From: Streptomyces lomondensis
Lineage (GTDB): Bacteria; Actinomycetota; Actinomycetes; Streptomycetales; Streptomycetaceae
DNA: 64,000 nt
Assembly: GCF_014651035.1 (NCBI RefSeq)
Contig: NZ_BMWC01000005.1
Coordinates: 496,001 to 560,000, forward strand
Reading direction: 5' to 3'
Shown piece after piece: positions 18,009 through 25,833 of this stretch (position 1 is its first letter; each line of letters starts with the position of its first letter). A model generated the notes under the pieces. That model searched no databases, was not told the origin of the DNA, and saw nothing but the letters and a program-made list of their open reading frames with translations. Both the position numbers and the translations under genes were made by a program.

Positions 18009-18880
18009 TAGTCCAGACCACCCTGGAAGGCGTCCACACCTTCGAGCAGCCGGACGGCTACGTCACGCACTACCGGCTCTGGGGCGCCGAGACCGCTGCG
18101 GACCTCGTGGTGATGCTGCACGGGGGCATGAGTCACGCGGGCTGGCAGGCTCCGCTCGGCGCCCGGCTCGCCGAACTCGGTGACGACGTCGCCTTCCTCG
18201 CCGTCGACCTGCGCGGCTCGGGACTCAACGCCGTGCGCGGACACATCCCGGACGGCGACCTGGCCGTCCGGGACATCGCGCTGCTGCTGGGCAGCCTCAA
18301 GGAAGCCCGCCCCGCGACCCGCATCCACCTGGCCGGCTGGTGCTTCGGCGCCCAGGTGGCGACGGTCGTCGCGGCCGGGCTCGCCGACCGCGAGGTACTC
18401 GCGAGCCTGCTCATGGTCTGCCCCGGCTTCTTCTTCAACGACCGCTACTCCGACGTGCTGGACCGCTCGATCGACGCCGCCCTGGAAGTCGTCGAGGAGC
18501 TCGGCATCACCGTCGAGCCGACGCGGCCCTTCATCAAGGTGCCCCTGCGCCCGACCGACTTCACCGATCGTGCGGAGTGGCTCGCGGCCATCGAGGACGA
18601 CAAGCTGAAGCTCTCCCACGTGACGGTCGGCACGATCGACGCCTGGGAGGCCATCGCCGTCAAGTCCGAGACGGAGTACGGACGCATCGGGCAGTTGCCG
18701 GTACGGGCCGTGTTCGGCACCCGGGACAAGCTGGTCGACAACGACCGCGTGCGCACCTTCCTGCAGAGCCACCCCGACCTGGAGACGCACGACCTCGACA
18801 CCGGTCACGCCGTCCACTTCGAGGAGACGGAGGCACTCACGCGCCTGGTCGCGGGCTTCGTGGCCGAGCTGAAGCGATGA
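18005..18880 (+). CDS. alpha/beta hydrolase with Cys nucleophile
   Basis: 291 aa, GTG start overlapping the RidA stop. The fold is shown by VVMLHGGMSHAGW (oxyanion loop), the nucleophile elbow AGWCFGAQ with Cys113 in place of the usual Ser, Asp241 in GTRDKL, and His268 in DTGHAVHF. Cys nucleophiles are known in dienelactone hydrolases and in a few NRPS thioesterases, including beta-lactone-forming ones. As the locus lacks an integrated thioesterase, this protein is a candidate for chain release, editing or cyclisation. It could instead be a small-molecule hydrolase. It overlaps the MFS gene by ATGA. Confidence 0.82.
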   Translation: MIVQTTLEGVHTFEQPDGYVTHYRLWGAETAADLVVMLHGGMSHAGWQAPLGARLAELGDDVAFLAVDLRGSGLNAVRGHIPDGDLAVRDIALLLGSLKEARPATRIHLAGWCFGAQVATVVAAGLADREVLASLLMVCPGFFFNDRYSDVLDRSIDAALEVVEELGITVEPTRPFIKVPLRPTDFTDRAEWLAAIEDDKLKLSHVTVGTIDAWEAIAVKSETEYGRIGQLPVRAVFGTRDKLVDNDRVRTFLQSHPDLETHDLDTGHAVHFEETEALTRLVAGFVAELKR

Positions 18881-20136
18881 CCGCGGGAGTCGCGCGCTAC
18901 CGCACGGTCCTGTCGGCCCCGGGGGCGTGGGGGTTCTTCCTCCCCGGCATGCTCGCCAGGTTCCCGCTGGGCATGACCGGCATCAGCATCCTGCTCTTCG
19001 TCTCCGAGACGCGGGGCGACTACGGCACCGCGGGTGCGCTGTCGGCCGTCTCCGCGGTCGGGTACGCGGTGGCCGCGCCTCAACTGGCCCGCGTGGCCGA
19101 CCGGGTGGGGCAGCACAAGGTCCTCCTGTCCTGCGCGGTGCTGTGCGCGGTCAGCGGCGGCGCGTTCGTCGTGAGCACGCTGAGCGACGGGACGCCGCTG
19201 TGGGTCCTGTTCGTCACGGCGGCGCTGACGGGTGCGGCGACACCCGCGTTCGGCTCGATGGTGCGGGCGCGCTGGAGCGGTCTGCTGGAGGGCTCATCCC
19301 TGAAGGGGACGGCCTTCGCACTGGAATCCCTGGTCGACGAGGTCGTCTTCATCGTCGGCCCGGTCATCGCCACCTCACTGGCCGTCGGGGTGAGCCCGGC
19401 CGCGGGCCTCGTCAGCGCGCTGGTCCTGGTGTGCGGCGGCAGCGTTCTGCTCTCGCTCAGCCGGCGCACGGAGCCGCAGCGCAAGCCCGGGCCCAGGGCC
19501 GGGAAGAGCGCCCTGTTCCTGGGACCGGTGGCCCTCGTGGCGGCACTGAACCTGTGTTTCGGCGGCATGTGGGGCTCGGTCGACATAGCGACCGTGGCCT
19601 TCTCCGACGAGAAGCAGCAGCCCTTCATGACGGGGGTCCTGCTGGGGATCTACGCGATCGGCAGCTCGGTGGCGGGCGTGGCCTACGGTGCGCGGGAGTG
19701 GTCGGCCCCGCTGCCGCGGATCCTGTGGGTCTCGACCCTGATCATGGCGGTCGGGATCCTGCCGATGCTCGTGGTCGACAACTTCGTCGGGGCCGGCTTC
19801 GTGCTCCTGCTGGCCGGATCGAGCTCCTGCCCGGCCATGATCGTCGCCATGATGCTGGTCGTGGACGGTGTGCCCGCCTCCCATCGCACGGAGGCGCTGG
19901 CCTGGCAGTCCACGGCTCTCTGGCTCGGGGTGTCCATCGGCTCCTCGGTGAGCGGCCACCTCGCCGACTCCCGAGGCGCGCAGGCCGCCTACGCCTTCGC
20001 GGCCCTCTGCGGCGGCGTCGGCTTCGTGGTCGCCCTGGCCGGCGGCCGACGGCTGCGGCCGGTACAGGCCGAACCCGCGGACGCCCCAGCCGCTGATGAC
20101 CGTCCGAACCTCCCCACCGAGTCAGGTATCCGATGA
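18877..20136 (+). CDS. MFS transporter, probable product exporter
   Basis: 419 aa with about 12 hydrophobic segments. The conserved loop between TM2 and TM3 reads ARVADRVGQHKVL (the G-x3-D-R-x-G MFS signature). No large soluble domain. It is embedded in the operon by ATGA overlaps with the genes on both sides, so it probably exports the locus product and gives self-protection. The substrate cannot be predicted from sequence. Confidence 0.88.
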   Translation: MTAGVARYRTVLSAPGAWGFFLPGMLARFPLGMTGISILLFVSETRGDYGTAGALSAVSAVGYAVAAPQLARVADRVGQHKVLLSCAVLCAVSGGAFVVSTLSDGTPLWVLFVTAALTGAATPAFGSMVRARWSGLLEGSSLKGTAFALESLVDEVVFIVGPVIATSLAVGVSPAAGLVSALVLVCGGSVLLSLSRRTEPQRKPGPRAGKSALFLGPVALVAALNLCFGGMWGSVDIATVAFSDEKQQPFMTGVLLGIYAIGSSVAGVAYGAREWSAPLPRILWVSTLIMAVGILPMLVVDNFVGAGFVLLLAGSSSCPAMIVAMMLVVDGVPASHRTEALAWQSTALWLGVSIGSSVSGHLADSRGAQAAYAFAALCGGVGFVVALAGGRRLRPVQAEPADAPAADDRPNLPTESGIR

Positions 20137-22004
20137 CTTCCATCAGCATCACCCGTCCTCCTGCCACCACCGCCTCCCCCCTCTGGGTGGCCGACCGGAT
20201 CGCCGCGACGGCCGGGCACCCGGACACAGCGGTCCGCGAGCGCGTCGCCCTGCGGACCGCCGATGCCACCGTCACCTACGCCGAGTTGTCGGAGCGCGTA
20301 CAGAAGGCCGCCGTCGAACTGTCGACGCTCGGAGTCGGCGTCGGTGACGTCGTCGGTCTGCGGCTGCCCTCCGGCCCCGGCGCGGTCGTCGCCATGCTGG
20401 CGTGCTGGCACGTCGGCGCCGCCTTCCTGCCCATGGACGCCGCCGCCCCCGACGCGTACCGAGACCGGCTGCTGAGCCGTTCGGGGGCCCGAGCCGTCAT
20501 CGACGCCGACGGCCCCCGGGCACTCGCGGACCCGGCTGCCTCCAGGCGTCCGACCGACCGCCGCCGGGACCGGGCGGCCTATGTCATCTACACCTCGGGG
20601 TCGACCGGCACGCCCAAGGGAGTGCTCGTCGGACAGGACGCCTTCGCCGACCACACCACCGGCATCGGCGACCTCCTCGAACTGCGCGACACCGACACCG
20701 TGCTCCAGTTCGCGGGGCTCGGCTTCGACGTCGCCCAGGAAGAGATCTGGCCGACGCTCGCCGTCGGCGGCACGGTGGCCTTCCTGGACTCCGCGGACCG
20801 CGCCCTGAGCCCGGCGGAGCTCGCCCACCGGGTACGTGGCCTGGGCGTGTCGGTGCTCCAACTCCCCACCGCCTACTGGCGTCTGGTCTGCGCCCAGATG
20901 CAGGGGACGCAGGGCGCCGGCCTCTCCTTCGACGGCGTACGCACCGTCGTGATCGGCGGCGAGGCAGCGGGCACGAAGGACGTCCACGTGCACCGGAACG
21001 GACCGCTGGGCCACTGCACGCTGGTCAACGGCTACGGGCCGACCGAGACGGTGGTGACCTGCACGGCCTTCGTCCTGCGGGCGGACGAGCCCGTCCCGGC
21101 CACGGCCGGCCTGCCCATCGGCGGCCCGGTGGGCAACCGCCGGCTCTACGTCCTCGATGCCGATCAGCGTCCTGCCGAGGACGGTAGCCCCGGCGAGCTC
21201 TGGGTCGGCGGGAGTCCGCTCGCCCACGGGTACCTCGACGACCCGGTGCGTACCGCCGAGCGCTTCCGCCCCGACCCGTTCGCCACGGTGGCCGACGCGC
21301 GGATGTACCGCACCGGCGACCTGGTCGTACGCCATCAGGACGGCGCCCTGGAGTTCCTCGGCCGCCTCGACCATCAGGTCAAGGTCCGCGGCTACCGGAT
21401 CGAACTCGACGAAGTGGACCGGCACTTGACCGCCACGCGAGGCGTCACCGCGGCCGCTGCGGTGGCCCTCGACGACGGGACCGGGATCGGGGGACGCGTC
21501 CTGGCCGCCGCGGTCTCGGTGACCGCGGGCGGCCCGACGGCCGAGCAGATCCGCGAGGACCTGCGCGGACGCCTGCCCTCCCATCTGGTCCCCGGGCTGA
21601 TACGCGTCCGCGACGCGCTTCCGCTGACCACCTCCGGCAAGATCGACCGCCGTGCCGTGGCCGAGGTGCTCGCGCGGGAGTACGCGGGCTCCGCGCCGGA
21701 GTCCACCGCACAGGCAGCCCCTGCGCCCGAGGACGACGCCCCCACGCCTGCCATGGCGCCCGCGGCCGACGCCGACGCGACGGACGAGGCCGCGGAACTC
21801 ACCCTGCTGCTCGAGCTGGTACGCACTCTGCTCCGCGCCCCGGACTTCGGCCCCGACGACGACTTCCTGGCCCACGGCGGGGACTCGCTCGTCGCCCTCC
21901 GGGTGAGCGGCGCGATGCGCGAACGCGGTTGGCGCCTGCGGCCGTCGGACCTCCTCACGGCGGGCGACGCACGGTCCGTGGCGACCCGCGTCGTGCCGTG
22001 CTGA
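20133..22004 (+). CDS. free-standing NRPS A-T didomain
   Basis: 623 aa, ATG overlapping the MFS stop. The adenylation domain (~20-520) has YTSGSTGTPKG, the unusual core-4 segment FDVAQEEIW, NGYGPTE, and YRTGDL with a terminal GKIDRR lysine motif. The carrier domain follows an Ala/Pro-rich linker and has HGGDSLVAL (~Ser585). My code reading, D-V-E-Q-V-G-G-V-T-K, matches no specificity I can recall. Glu at position 239 hints at a basic or amino-bearing substrate, but weakly. It may load the A-less second carrier of the NRPS, or hold an amino acid for N-hydroxylation before hand-over. Confidence 0.88.
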   Translation: MTSISITRPPATTASPLWVADRIAATAGHPDTAVRERVALRTADATVTYAELSERVQKAAVELSTLGVGVGDVVGLRLPSGPGAVVAMLACWHVGAAFLPMDAAAPDAYRDRLLSRSGARAVIDADGPRALADPAASRRPTDRRRDRAAYVIYTSGSTGTPKGVLVGQDAFADHTTGIGDLLELRDTDTVLQFAGLGFDVAQEEIWPTLAVGGTVAFLDSADRALSPAELAHRVRGLGVSVLQLPTAYWRLVCAQMQGTQGAGLSFDGVRTVVIGGEAAGTKDVHVHRNGPLGHCTLVNGYGPTETVVTCTAFVLRADEPVPATAGLPIGGPVGNRRLYVLDADQRPAEDGSPGELWVGGSPLAHGYLDDPVRTAERFRPDPFATVADARMYRTGDLVVRHQDGALEFLGRLDHQVKVRGYRIELDEVDRHLTATRGVTAAAAVALDDGTGIGGRVLAAAVSVTAGGPTAEQIREDLRGRLPSHLVPGLIRVRDALPLTTSGKIDRRAVAEVLAREYAGSAPESTAQAAPAPEDDAPTPAMAPAADADATDEAAELTLLLELVRTLLRAPDFGPDDDFLAHGGDSLVALRVSGAMRERGWRLRPSDLLTAGDARSVATRVVPC

Positions 22005-22065
22005 AGGGGAGCGCGGTGCCGAAGTGACGAGCGGCCGACCGAAAGCCACATCAGCAGAACAACTA

Positions 22066-22110
22066 CTGCACAGCACAGCACAGCACAGCCCTGCACAGCA
22101 CAGCACAGCA
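22066..22110 (+). repeat. pentanucleotide (CAGCA) tandem repeat in the YcgG leader
   Basis: Nine 5-nt units, seven of them exact or near-exact CAGCA and two variant (CAGCC, CTGCA), lie in the 136-nt gap before the YcgG gene. The tract ends 30 nt before the start codon, upstream of the ribosome site GGGAGAGG. Confidence 0.8.
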
Positions 22111-22140
22111 CGCTGGCCGATACGCCGAGGGAGAGGTTCC

Positions 22141-22845
22141 ATGACAGCCGTACCCGTCCGTGACCAGTTGGCGGCCTGGATCGAGAGCGAGGAGTTCTCC
22201 TGCCTGGGGGCCAAGTCAGCCCTGCGCCGCGAGAGCCTGCGTCAAGTCCATGTGGGGGTCATGGGCACCGAGAGTGCGACGGCCGCGCTCCACGGCGCCC
22301 TCACCGAGTTCGTCTCGCGCGACCTCAACCCCGAGCAGAACTTCGCCACCATCGTCGCCGTCTTCGACGGTCCGTCGGGGCTCCCGGAGCCCGAGTTCCA
22401 CGCACTGCTGTGGCGGCAACTGACCGACCTGCACGCCTTCGACGCCGACCGCGGCTTCGCCTGGGCGGAGGGCGCGGATCCGAATCCGGACTCCCCGAAG
22501 TTCGGTTTCAGCGTGGCCGGGCACCCGTTCTTCGTCGTAGGCCTGCACGAGAACGCGTCGCGGATCACCCGGCGCTTCCCGTTCCCCGCGATGGCGTTCA
22601 ACTCCCACCACCAGTTCCGCCGACTGGTGGAGAACGGCGTCTACGGAGGTCTCCAGCGCCGCATCCGTGAGCGCGAGATGCGTCTGCAGGGTTCCATCAA
22701 CCCGAACCTCGCCGAATTCGGCGAGTCGTCCGAGGCGCGTCAGTACTCGGGGATGGCTACCGACGCGCAATGGCACTGTCCTTTCGCCCCTCGGGACGGA
22801 TCAGCCGCAGGACCCGAGCCGGCCACGCACCGGCCCGACGCGTGA
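22141..22845 (+). CDS. YqcI/YcgG-family heme-dependent N-hydroxylase candidate (GntA-like)
   Basis: 234 aa from ATG 22141 with GGGAGAGG at good spacing. An in-frame GTG at 22024 would add 39 residues encoded by a sequence repeat and is rejected. Family landmarks are LGAKSALRRES near the start, SPKFGFSVAGHPFFVVGLH, RRFPFPAMAFNSHHQFRRL and ARQYSGMATDAQWHCPF at the end. The YqcI/YcgG family includes GntA, the heme enzyme that N-hydroxylates a guanidine in guanitoxin biosynthesis; related heme enzymes make N-hydroxy-arginine for cycloserine (from memory). Here it should oxidise an amine or guanidine nitrogen of a building block or bound intermediate. The heme ligand is not certain, though His and Cys in the motifs above are candidates. 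The stop overlaps the MOSC start. Confidence 0.85.
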   Translation: MTAVPVRDQLAAWIESEEFSCLGAKSALRRESLRQVHVGVMGTESATAALHGALTEFVSRDLNPEQNFATIVAVFDGPSGLPEPEFHALLWRQLTDLHAFDADRGFAWAEGADPNPDSPKFGFSVAGHPFFVVGLHENASRITRRFPFPAMAFNSHHQFRRLVENGVYGGLQRRIREREMRLQGSINPNLAEFGESSEARQYSGMATDAQWHCPFAPRDGSAAGPEPATHRPDA

Positions 22846-23537
22846 ACAGCTCGCACGGCTCCGTGCTCAGCGTCAACGTCGGCCGGGCCCGCACGGCGCC
22901 CTACACGGACGCCCCGGGCGGCGCGACGGGAATCGACAAGCAGCCGGTGGACGGGCCGGTCCGGGTGACTCCTGCTGGGCCACCCGGCCTCGCGGGCAGC
23001 GGAGTCAGCGGTGACGCGGTGTGCGACCTGCGCTTCCACGGCGGCGCCGACCGCGCCGTGTACGCCTTCGCCCGGGAAGACCTGGACGACTGGCAGCGGG
23101 AGCTGAACCGGGTGCTGGGCAACGGCTCCTTCGGCGAAAACCTGACCGTCCACGGCATGGACCTCCGTCACGCGCTGATCGGAGAACGATGGCGGGTCGG
23201 CCCCGACACCGTCCTGGAGGTGACCGGCGGACGTATCCCTTGCCGTACCTTCGCCGGCTGGCTCGGCGAGAAGGGCTGGGTACGCCGCTTCACTCGCGCC
23301 GCCTCCCCCGGAGCGATGCTCCGCGTCATCGAGGCGGGCGACATCAGCGCGGGCGACCACATCTGCGTCGTGCACCGCCCGGACCACGACGTGACCGTGT
23401 CCCGCCTGTTCCGCGCGGTGACCACGGAACGGGCGAAGCTGCCCGACGTACTCGTGGCCGCCCCCTGGATGGAGCGCGAACAACTGGAGATCGCCCAGCA
23501 GTACACCGCCAAGTACGCCGCGACCACCGACCGGTAG
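22842..23537 (+). CDS. MOSC-domain protein (YiiM-like)
   Basis: 231 aa from GTG 22842, overlapping the YcgG stop by GTGA. The MOSC fold is shown by GDAVCDLRFHGGADRAVYAF, NGSFGENLTVHGMD and RIPCRTFAGWLG with Cys134, the position that binds molybdenum cofactor in YiiM/mARC relatives; a helical C-terminal extension follows. YiiM and mARC reduce N-hydroxylated amines and amidines with Moco. Next to an N-hydroxylase, it could reduce or rearrange an N-oxidised intermediate, detoxify the product, or deliver sulfur. It is probably the last gene of the operon. Confidence 0.85.
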   Translation: MNSSHGSVLSVNVGRARTAPYTDAPGGATGIDKQPVDGPVRVTPAGPPGLAGSGVSGDAVCDLRFHGGADRAVYAFAREDLDDWQRELNRVLGNGSFGENLTVHGMDLRHALIGERWRVGPDTVLEVTGGRIPCRTFAGWLGEKGWVRRFTRAASPGAMLRVIEAGDISAGDHICVVHRPDHDVTVSRLFRAVTTERAKLPDVLVAAPWMEREQLEIAQQYTAKYAATTDR

Positions 23538-23596
23538 CCCGCTCCCCGTCCCCGAGCCCCACTGCGACCCGCCGGGATCCGGGTGAAGGGCCCCGT

Positions 23597-23960
23597 TCAG
23601 TCCGCCGGGAAGCTCACACTCCTGGCACGTCGGCGCGGCGGAGGCCCCGTCATGTTGTGGTGGGGGCGCCCTCCCAGGGCGAGGATGCGCTCCACGGCGC
23701 CGGGGAGTTCGGCGGCCAGCAGGCTCTTTCCTCCGGGCAGCAGGCAGTGGCTGTGCCGGAACTGGCTGACCCCCGGCCGCCGCCAGTCCCGGCATACGGC
23801 TTCGCCGCCGCCGTCCGGCGGACAGGGGTCACGGTCGAGCACGGTGACGCGCAGGCCCTCGGCGGCCGGCAGCATCGCGGCCACCAGGCCGGTCGGCCCG
23901 GCCCCCACCCGCTGCCGACCACCTGTACGACTCGCTCTGGGCGATCACCGCGCACACCGC
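23597..23960 (-). pseudogene. N-terminal fragment of a FAD-dependent monooxygenase
   Basis: The minus strand encodes GAGPTGLVAAMLPAAEGLRV followed by TVLDRDP, the dinucleotide-binding beta-alpha-beta of FAD monooxygenases. WRRPGVSQFRHSHCLLPGG and a LAAELPGAVERILALGGRPH segment are typical of the next ~60 residues. The start of the fold (VVQVVGSG) lies in another frame, so there is a frameshift near 23905. After ~90 residues the frame ends in unrelated sequence. The plus strand at ~23920-24046 shows another protein-like scrap (HLYDSLWAITAHTAL), so the 510-nt gap is a multi-deletion scar. Confidence 0.6.
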
Positions 23961-24050
23961 GCTCCGGCTCCAGGACGCCTCACTGGCCGCACAGGCGCAC
24001 GACGCCCCTGGCCACCCTGGAGAAGTATCGGCAAGCAAAGAAGTAGCAGG

Positions 24051-25088
24051 TCAGGAGCGATTTTCAGCTCGGTCTCCGGGAGACCGCTCGTCGACAACCG
24101 TGACGAAGGCCGCGGCGACGAGGGCGACAGCACGGTCCTCGTCGCGGGCCAGTCGGCGCAGGACCTCCCGCACGGTGGTCCCCGGCAGCTCGACCAGCGC
24201 CTGGGTCAGACGTATGCGCGTCGCGGAGTCCGCGGTGGGCGCGGCGAGTTCGCCGACCAGTGCGGTCATGATCCGGTCCGCGCACCCGGGGTCCCGGGAC
24301 AGCGCTCCCAGGACCTCCGCCGCTTCGACGTCGTGGGAACCCTCGACCACCATGTCGACGAGTGCCGGCACGGCCTCGGCCACGCCACGCCTGCCCAGCG
24401 CCAGAGCGGCAGGACCGCGCACCCCCATGTCCGGGTCCCCCAGCGCGTCCGCGAGCACCGCGGTCGCACCCGGGGCCTCGGCCATCTCGGCGATCGCCAG
24501 CACCGCGCGTCGCCGGATGTCGACGTCCTCCGCGTCCATACCGACGGCCAGCGCCGCCACGCCGTCACCGCCCGAGCGGGCGAGCGCCCAGCGCAGGGCG
24601 CCCGCGACGTGGGGGTCGGATTCGGCCAGGACCGCCCCGGCCAGCAGCTCGGTGGAAACCGGCGCGCCCTCCGGCCGGGCCAGGACGGCCTGCTGCCTGC
24701 GCGCGGCGCTGGCCGAGTCGAGCCCCTGCATGAGTTCGACGATGCGCAGGACGTCCTGCCAGCCGGTGGGCTCCGAGGCGTCGACGGCGCGGAGACGTTC
24801 GAGCAGCTCCTGTTCCCGCGCCAAGCGGTCCTCCGTCCACCGGATGAGGTCGCCTACCAGCGCGGACGGCGTGAAGGCCGGGTCCTCCAGCGCCCGCCCG
24901 ATCTGCTTGAGCGAGAGTCCGAGGGAGCGCAGGCTCTCCACGTGGAAGATCCTGCGGACGTCCTCGGTGGAGTACTCGCGGTAGCCGCCGACGGTGCGAC
25001 CGGTCGGTCGTACCAGCCCGAGGGTGTCGTAGTGCCGGAGCATCCGGGGGCTCACCCCCGAGTGGCGAGCCACCTCGCCGATCAGCAT
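24051..25088 (-). CDS. MerR-family regulator fused to HEAT repeats
   Basis: 345 aa. Residues 1-~70 are a MerR winged helix (MLIGEVARHSGVSPRMLRHY, GGYREYSTEDV), followed by the dimer coiled coil (~75-115). The rest (~125-340) is a series of HEAT/Armadillo-type helical pairs (RRRAVLAIAEM, VRGPAALALGRRG) in place of the usual small-ligand domain. The HEAT part probably senses a protein or peptide partner. The ATG overlaps the stop of the upstream HEAT-protein gene by 7 nt. A dyad upstream of that gene is a candidate autoregulatory site. Confidence 0.85.
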   Translation of the reverse strand: MLIGEVARHSGVSPRMLRHYDTLGLVRPTGRTVGGYREYSTEDVRRIFHVESLRSLGLSLKQIGRALEDPAFTPSALVGDLIRWTEDRLAREQELLERLRAVDASEPTGWQDVLRIVELMQGLDSASAARRQQAVLARPEGAPVSTELLAGAVLAESDPHVAGALRWALARSGGDGVAALAVGMDAEDVDIRRRAVLAIAEMAEAPGATAVLADALGDPDMGVRGPAALALGRRGVAEAVPALVDMVVEGSHDVEAAEVLGALSRDPGCADRIMTALVGELAAPTADSATRIRLTQALVELPGTTVREVLRRLARDEDRAVALVAAAFVTVVDERSPGDRAENRS

Positions 25089-25822
25089 TCCGCGGTCTCC
25101 GCGGCAGCGGCTCGTTCCGGGCCGAGGGCCACGACGCGCTTCGCCTCGTCGATGGCCGCGTCGAAACCGGCCTCCGGGTTCTGCCGGAGCAGCTCGGTGG
25201 CCCGGGCGTGCGCGGCCACCGCCGGGTCGGGGCTCGCCGCGGCCTTCTCCAGGGCGGGCTCGGTCACGTCGCCGAGGTCGACGAGGGCCCGGCTGAGGCT
25301 CAGCTGCACCGTGCGATCGCCGCGGCCGAGCTGCGTGACCAGTTCACCGGCCAGGTCCTTCTTCTCCGCCTCGGGCACGAGGACGACCGCGACGCGCCAC
25401 GCGGTCCGCGCGACCTCGTCGTCGGCGTCGCGCAGCATGTCGCGCGTGATCCAGGCCCAGGCGCTCTTGTCACCGATCTTGGAGAGCGTGTGCAGCGCCT
25501 GGCTGCGGGCCCGGGTGCGCTCGGAGTCGAGTTCCCGGCGGATGCGGGGCAGGGTGATCTCCGGCGAGAGGCGGGTCAGCGCCCAGGACAGCATGTCCCG
25601 CACGAAGAAGTCCGGCTCGACCGCGCACCGTTCCACGAGCGTCTCCAGGACGCCGGGGTCGGGGTCGGACCCGGCCGCCAGGGCCGCCTGAAGCCGGACC
25701 GACGCGTCCTCGGCGCACAGAGCGTCGGCCAGGCGGGCGTTCTGCGGGGTTCGGTCGGTCGCGTTGATCGGGTTGATCGGGTTGATCGGGTTGATCGGGT
25801 TGATCGAAACCACCTCCTGCAC
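25082..25822 (-). CDS. HEAT-repeat protein, partner of the MerR-HEAT regulator
   Basis: 246 aa from a GTG. The body is alpha-helical HEAT/PBS-lyase-like repeats (SVRLQAALAAGS, RARSQALHTLSKIG, VQLSLSRALVDLGDV). The N-terminus encodes five near-identical tripeptides (Ile-Asn-Pro) from a 9-bp tandem repeat. The start is doubtful: GTG 25822 has no clear ribosome site, while a strong AGGAGGTGG lies inside the frame just after it with no normal start codon at the right distance downstream. The protein is cytosolic and coupled to the MerR-HEAT gene, so it probably interacts with it. Confidence 0.78.
   Translation of the reverse strand: MQEVVSINPINPINPINPINATDRTPQNARLADALCAEDASVRLQAALAAGSDPDPGVLETLVERCAVEPDFFVRDMLSWALTRLSPEITLPRIRRELDSERTRARSQALHTLSKIGDKSAWAWITRDMLRDADDEVARTAWRVAVVLVPEAEKKDLAGELVTQLGRGDRTVQLSLSRALVDLGDVTEPALEKAAASPDPAVAAHARATELLRQNPEAGFDAAIDEAKRVVALGPERAAAAETAEC
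25763..25807 (-). repeat. 9-bp tandem repeat, five copies, in-frame
   Basis: Four perfect copies of GTTGATCGG (plus strand) and a fifth ending in A. On the coding strand each unit reads as Asn-Pro-Ile at the N-terminus of the HEAT protein. Copy-number change would alter length without a frameshift. Confidence 0.9.
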
Positions 25823-25833
25823 CCAGGGGACAC

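Noticed and set aside
22024..22140. N-terminal extension of the YcgG protein from GTG 22024
   Set aside because: It would be encoded by the CAGCA repeat and is absent from the family; ATG 22141 has a strong ribosome site.
9771..23537. Assignment of the locus to D-cycloserine, azaserine or guanitoxin
   Set aside because: Only single shared features (ATP-grasp, a heme N-hydroxylase, a serine A domain). The other diagnostic genes of those pathways are missing.
25763..25807. CRISPR array
   Set aside because: Contiguous 9-bp units with no spacers; it is a coding tandem repeat.
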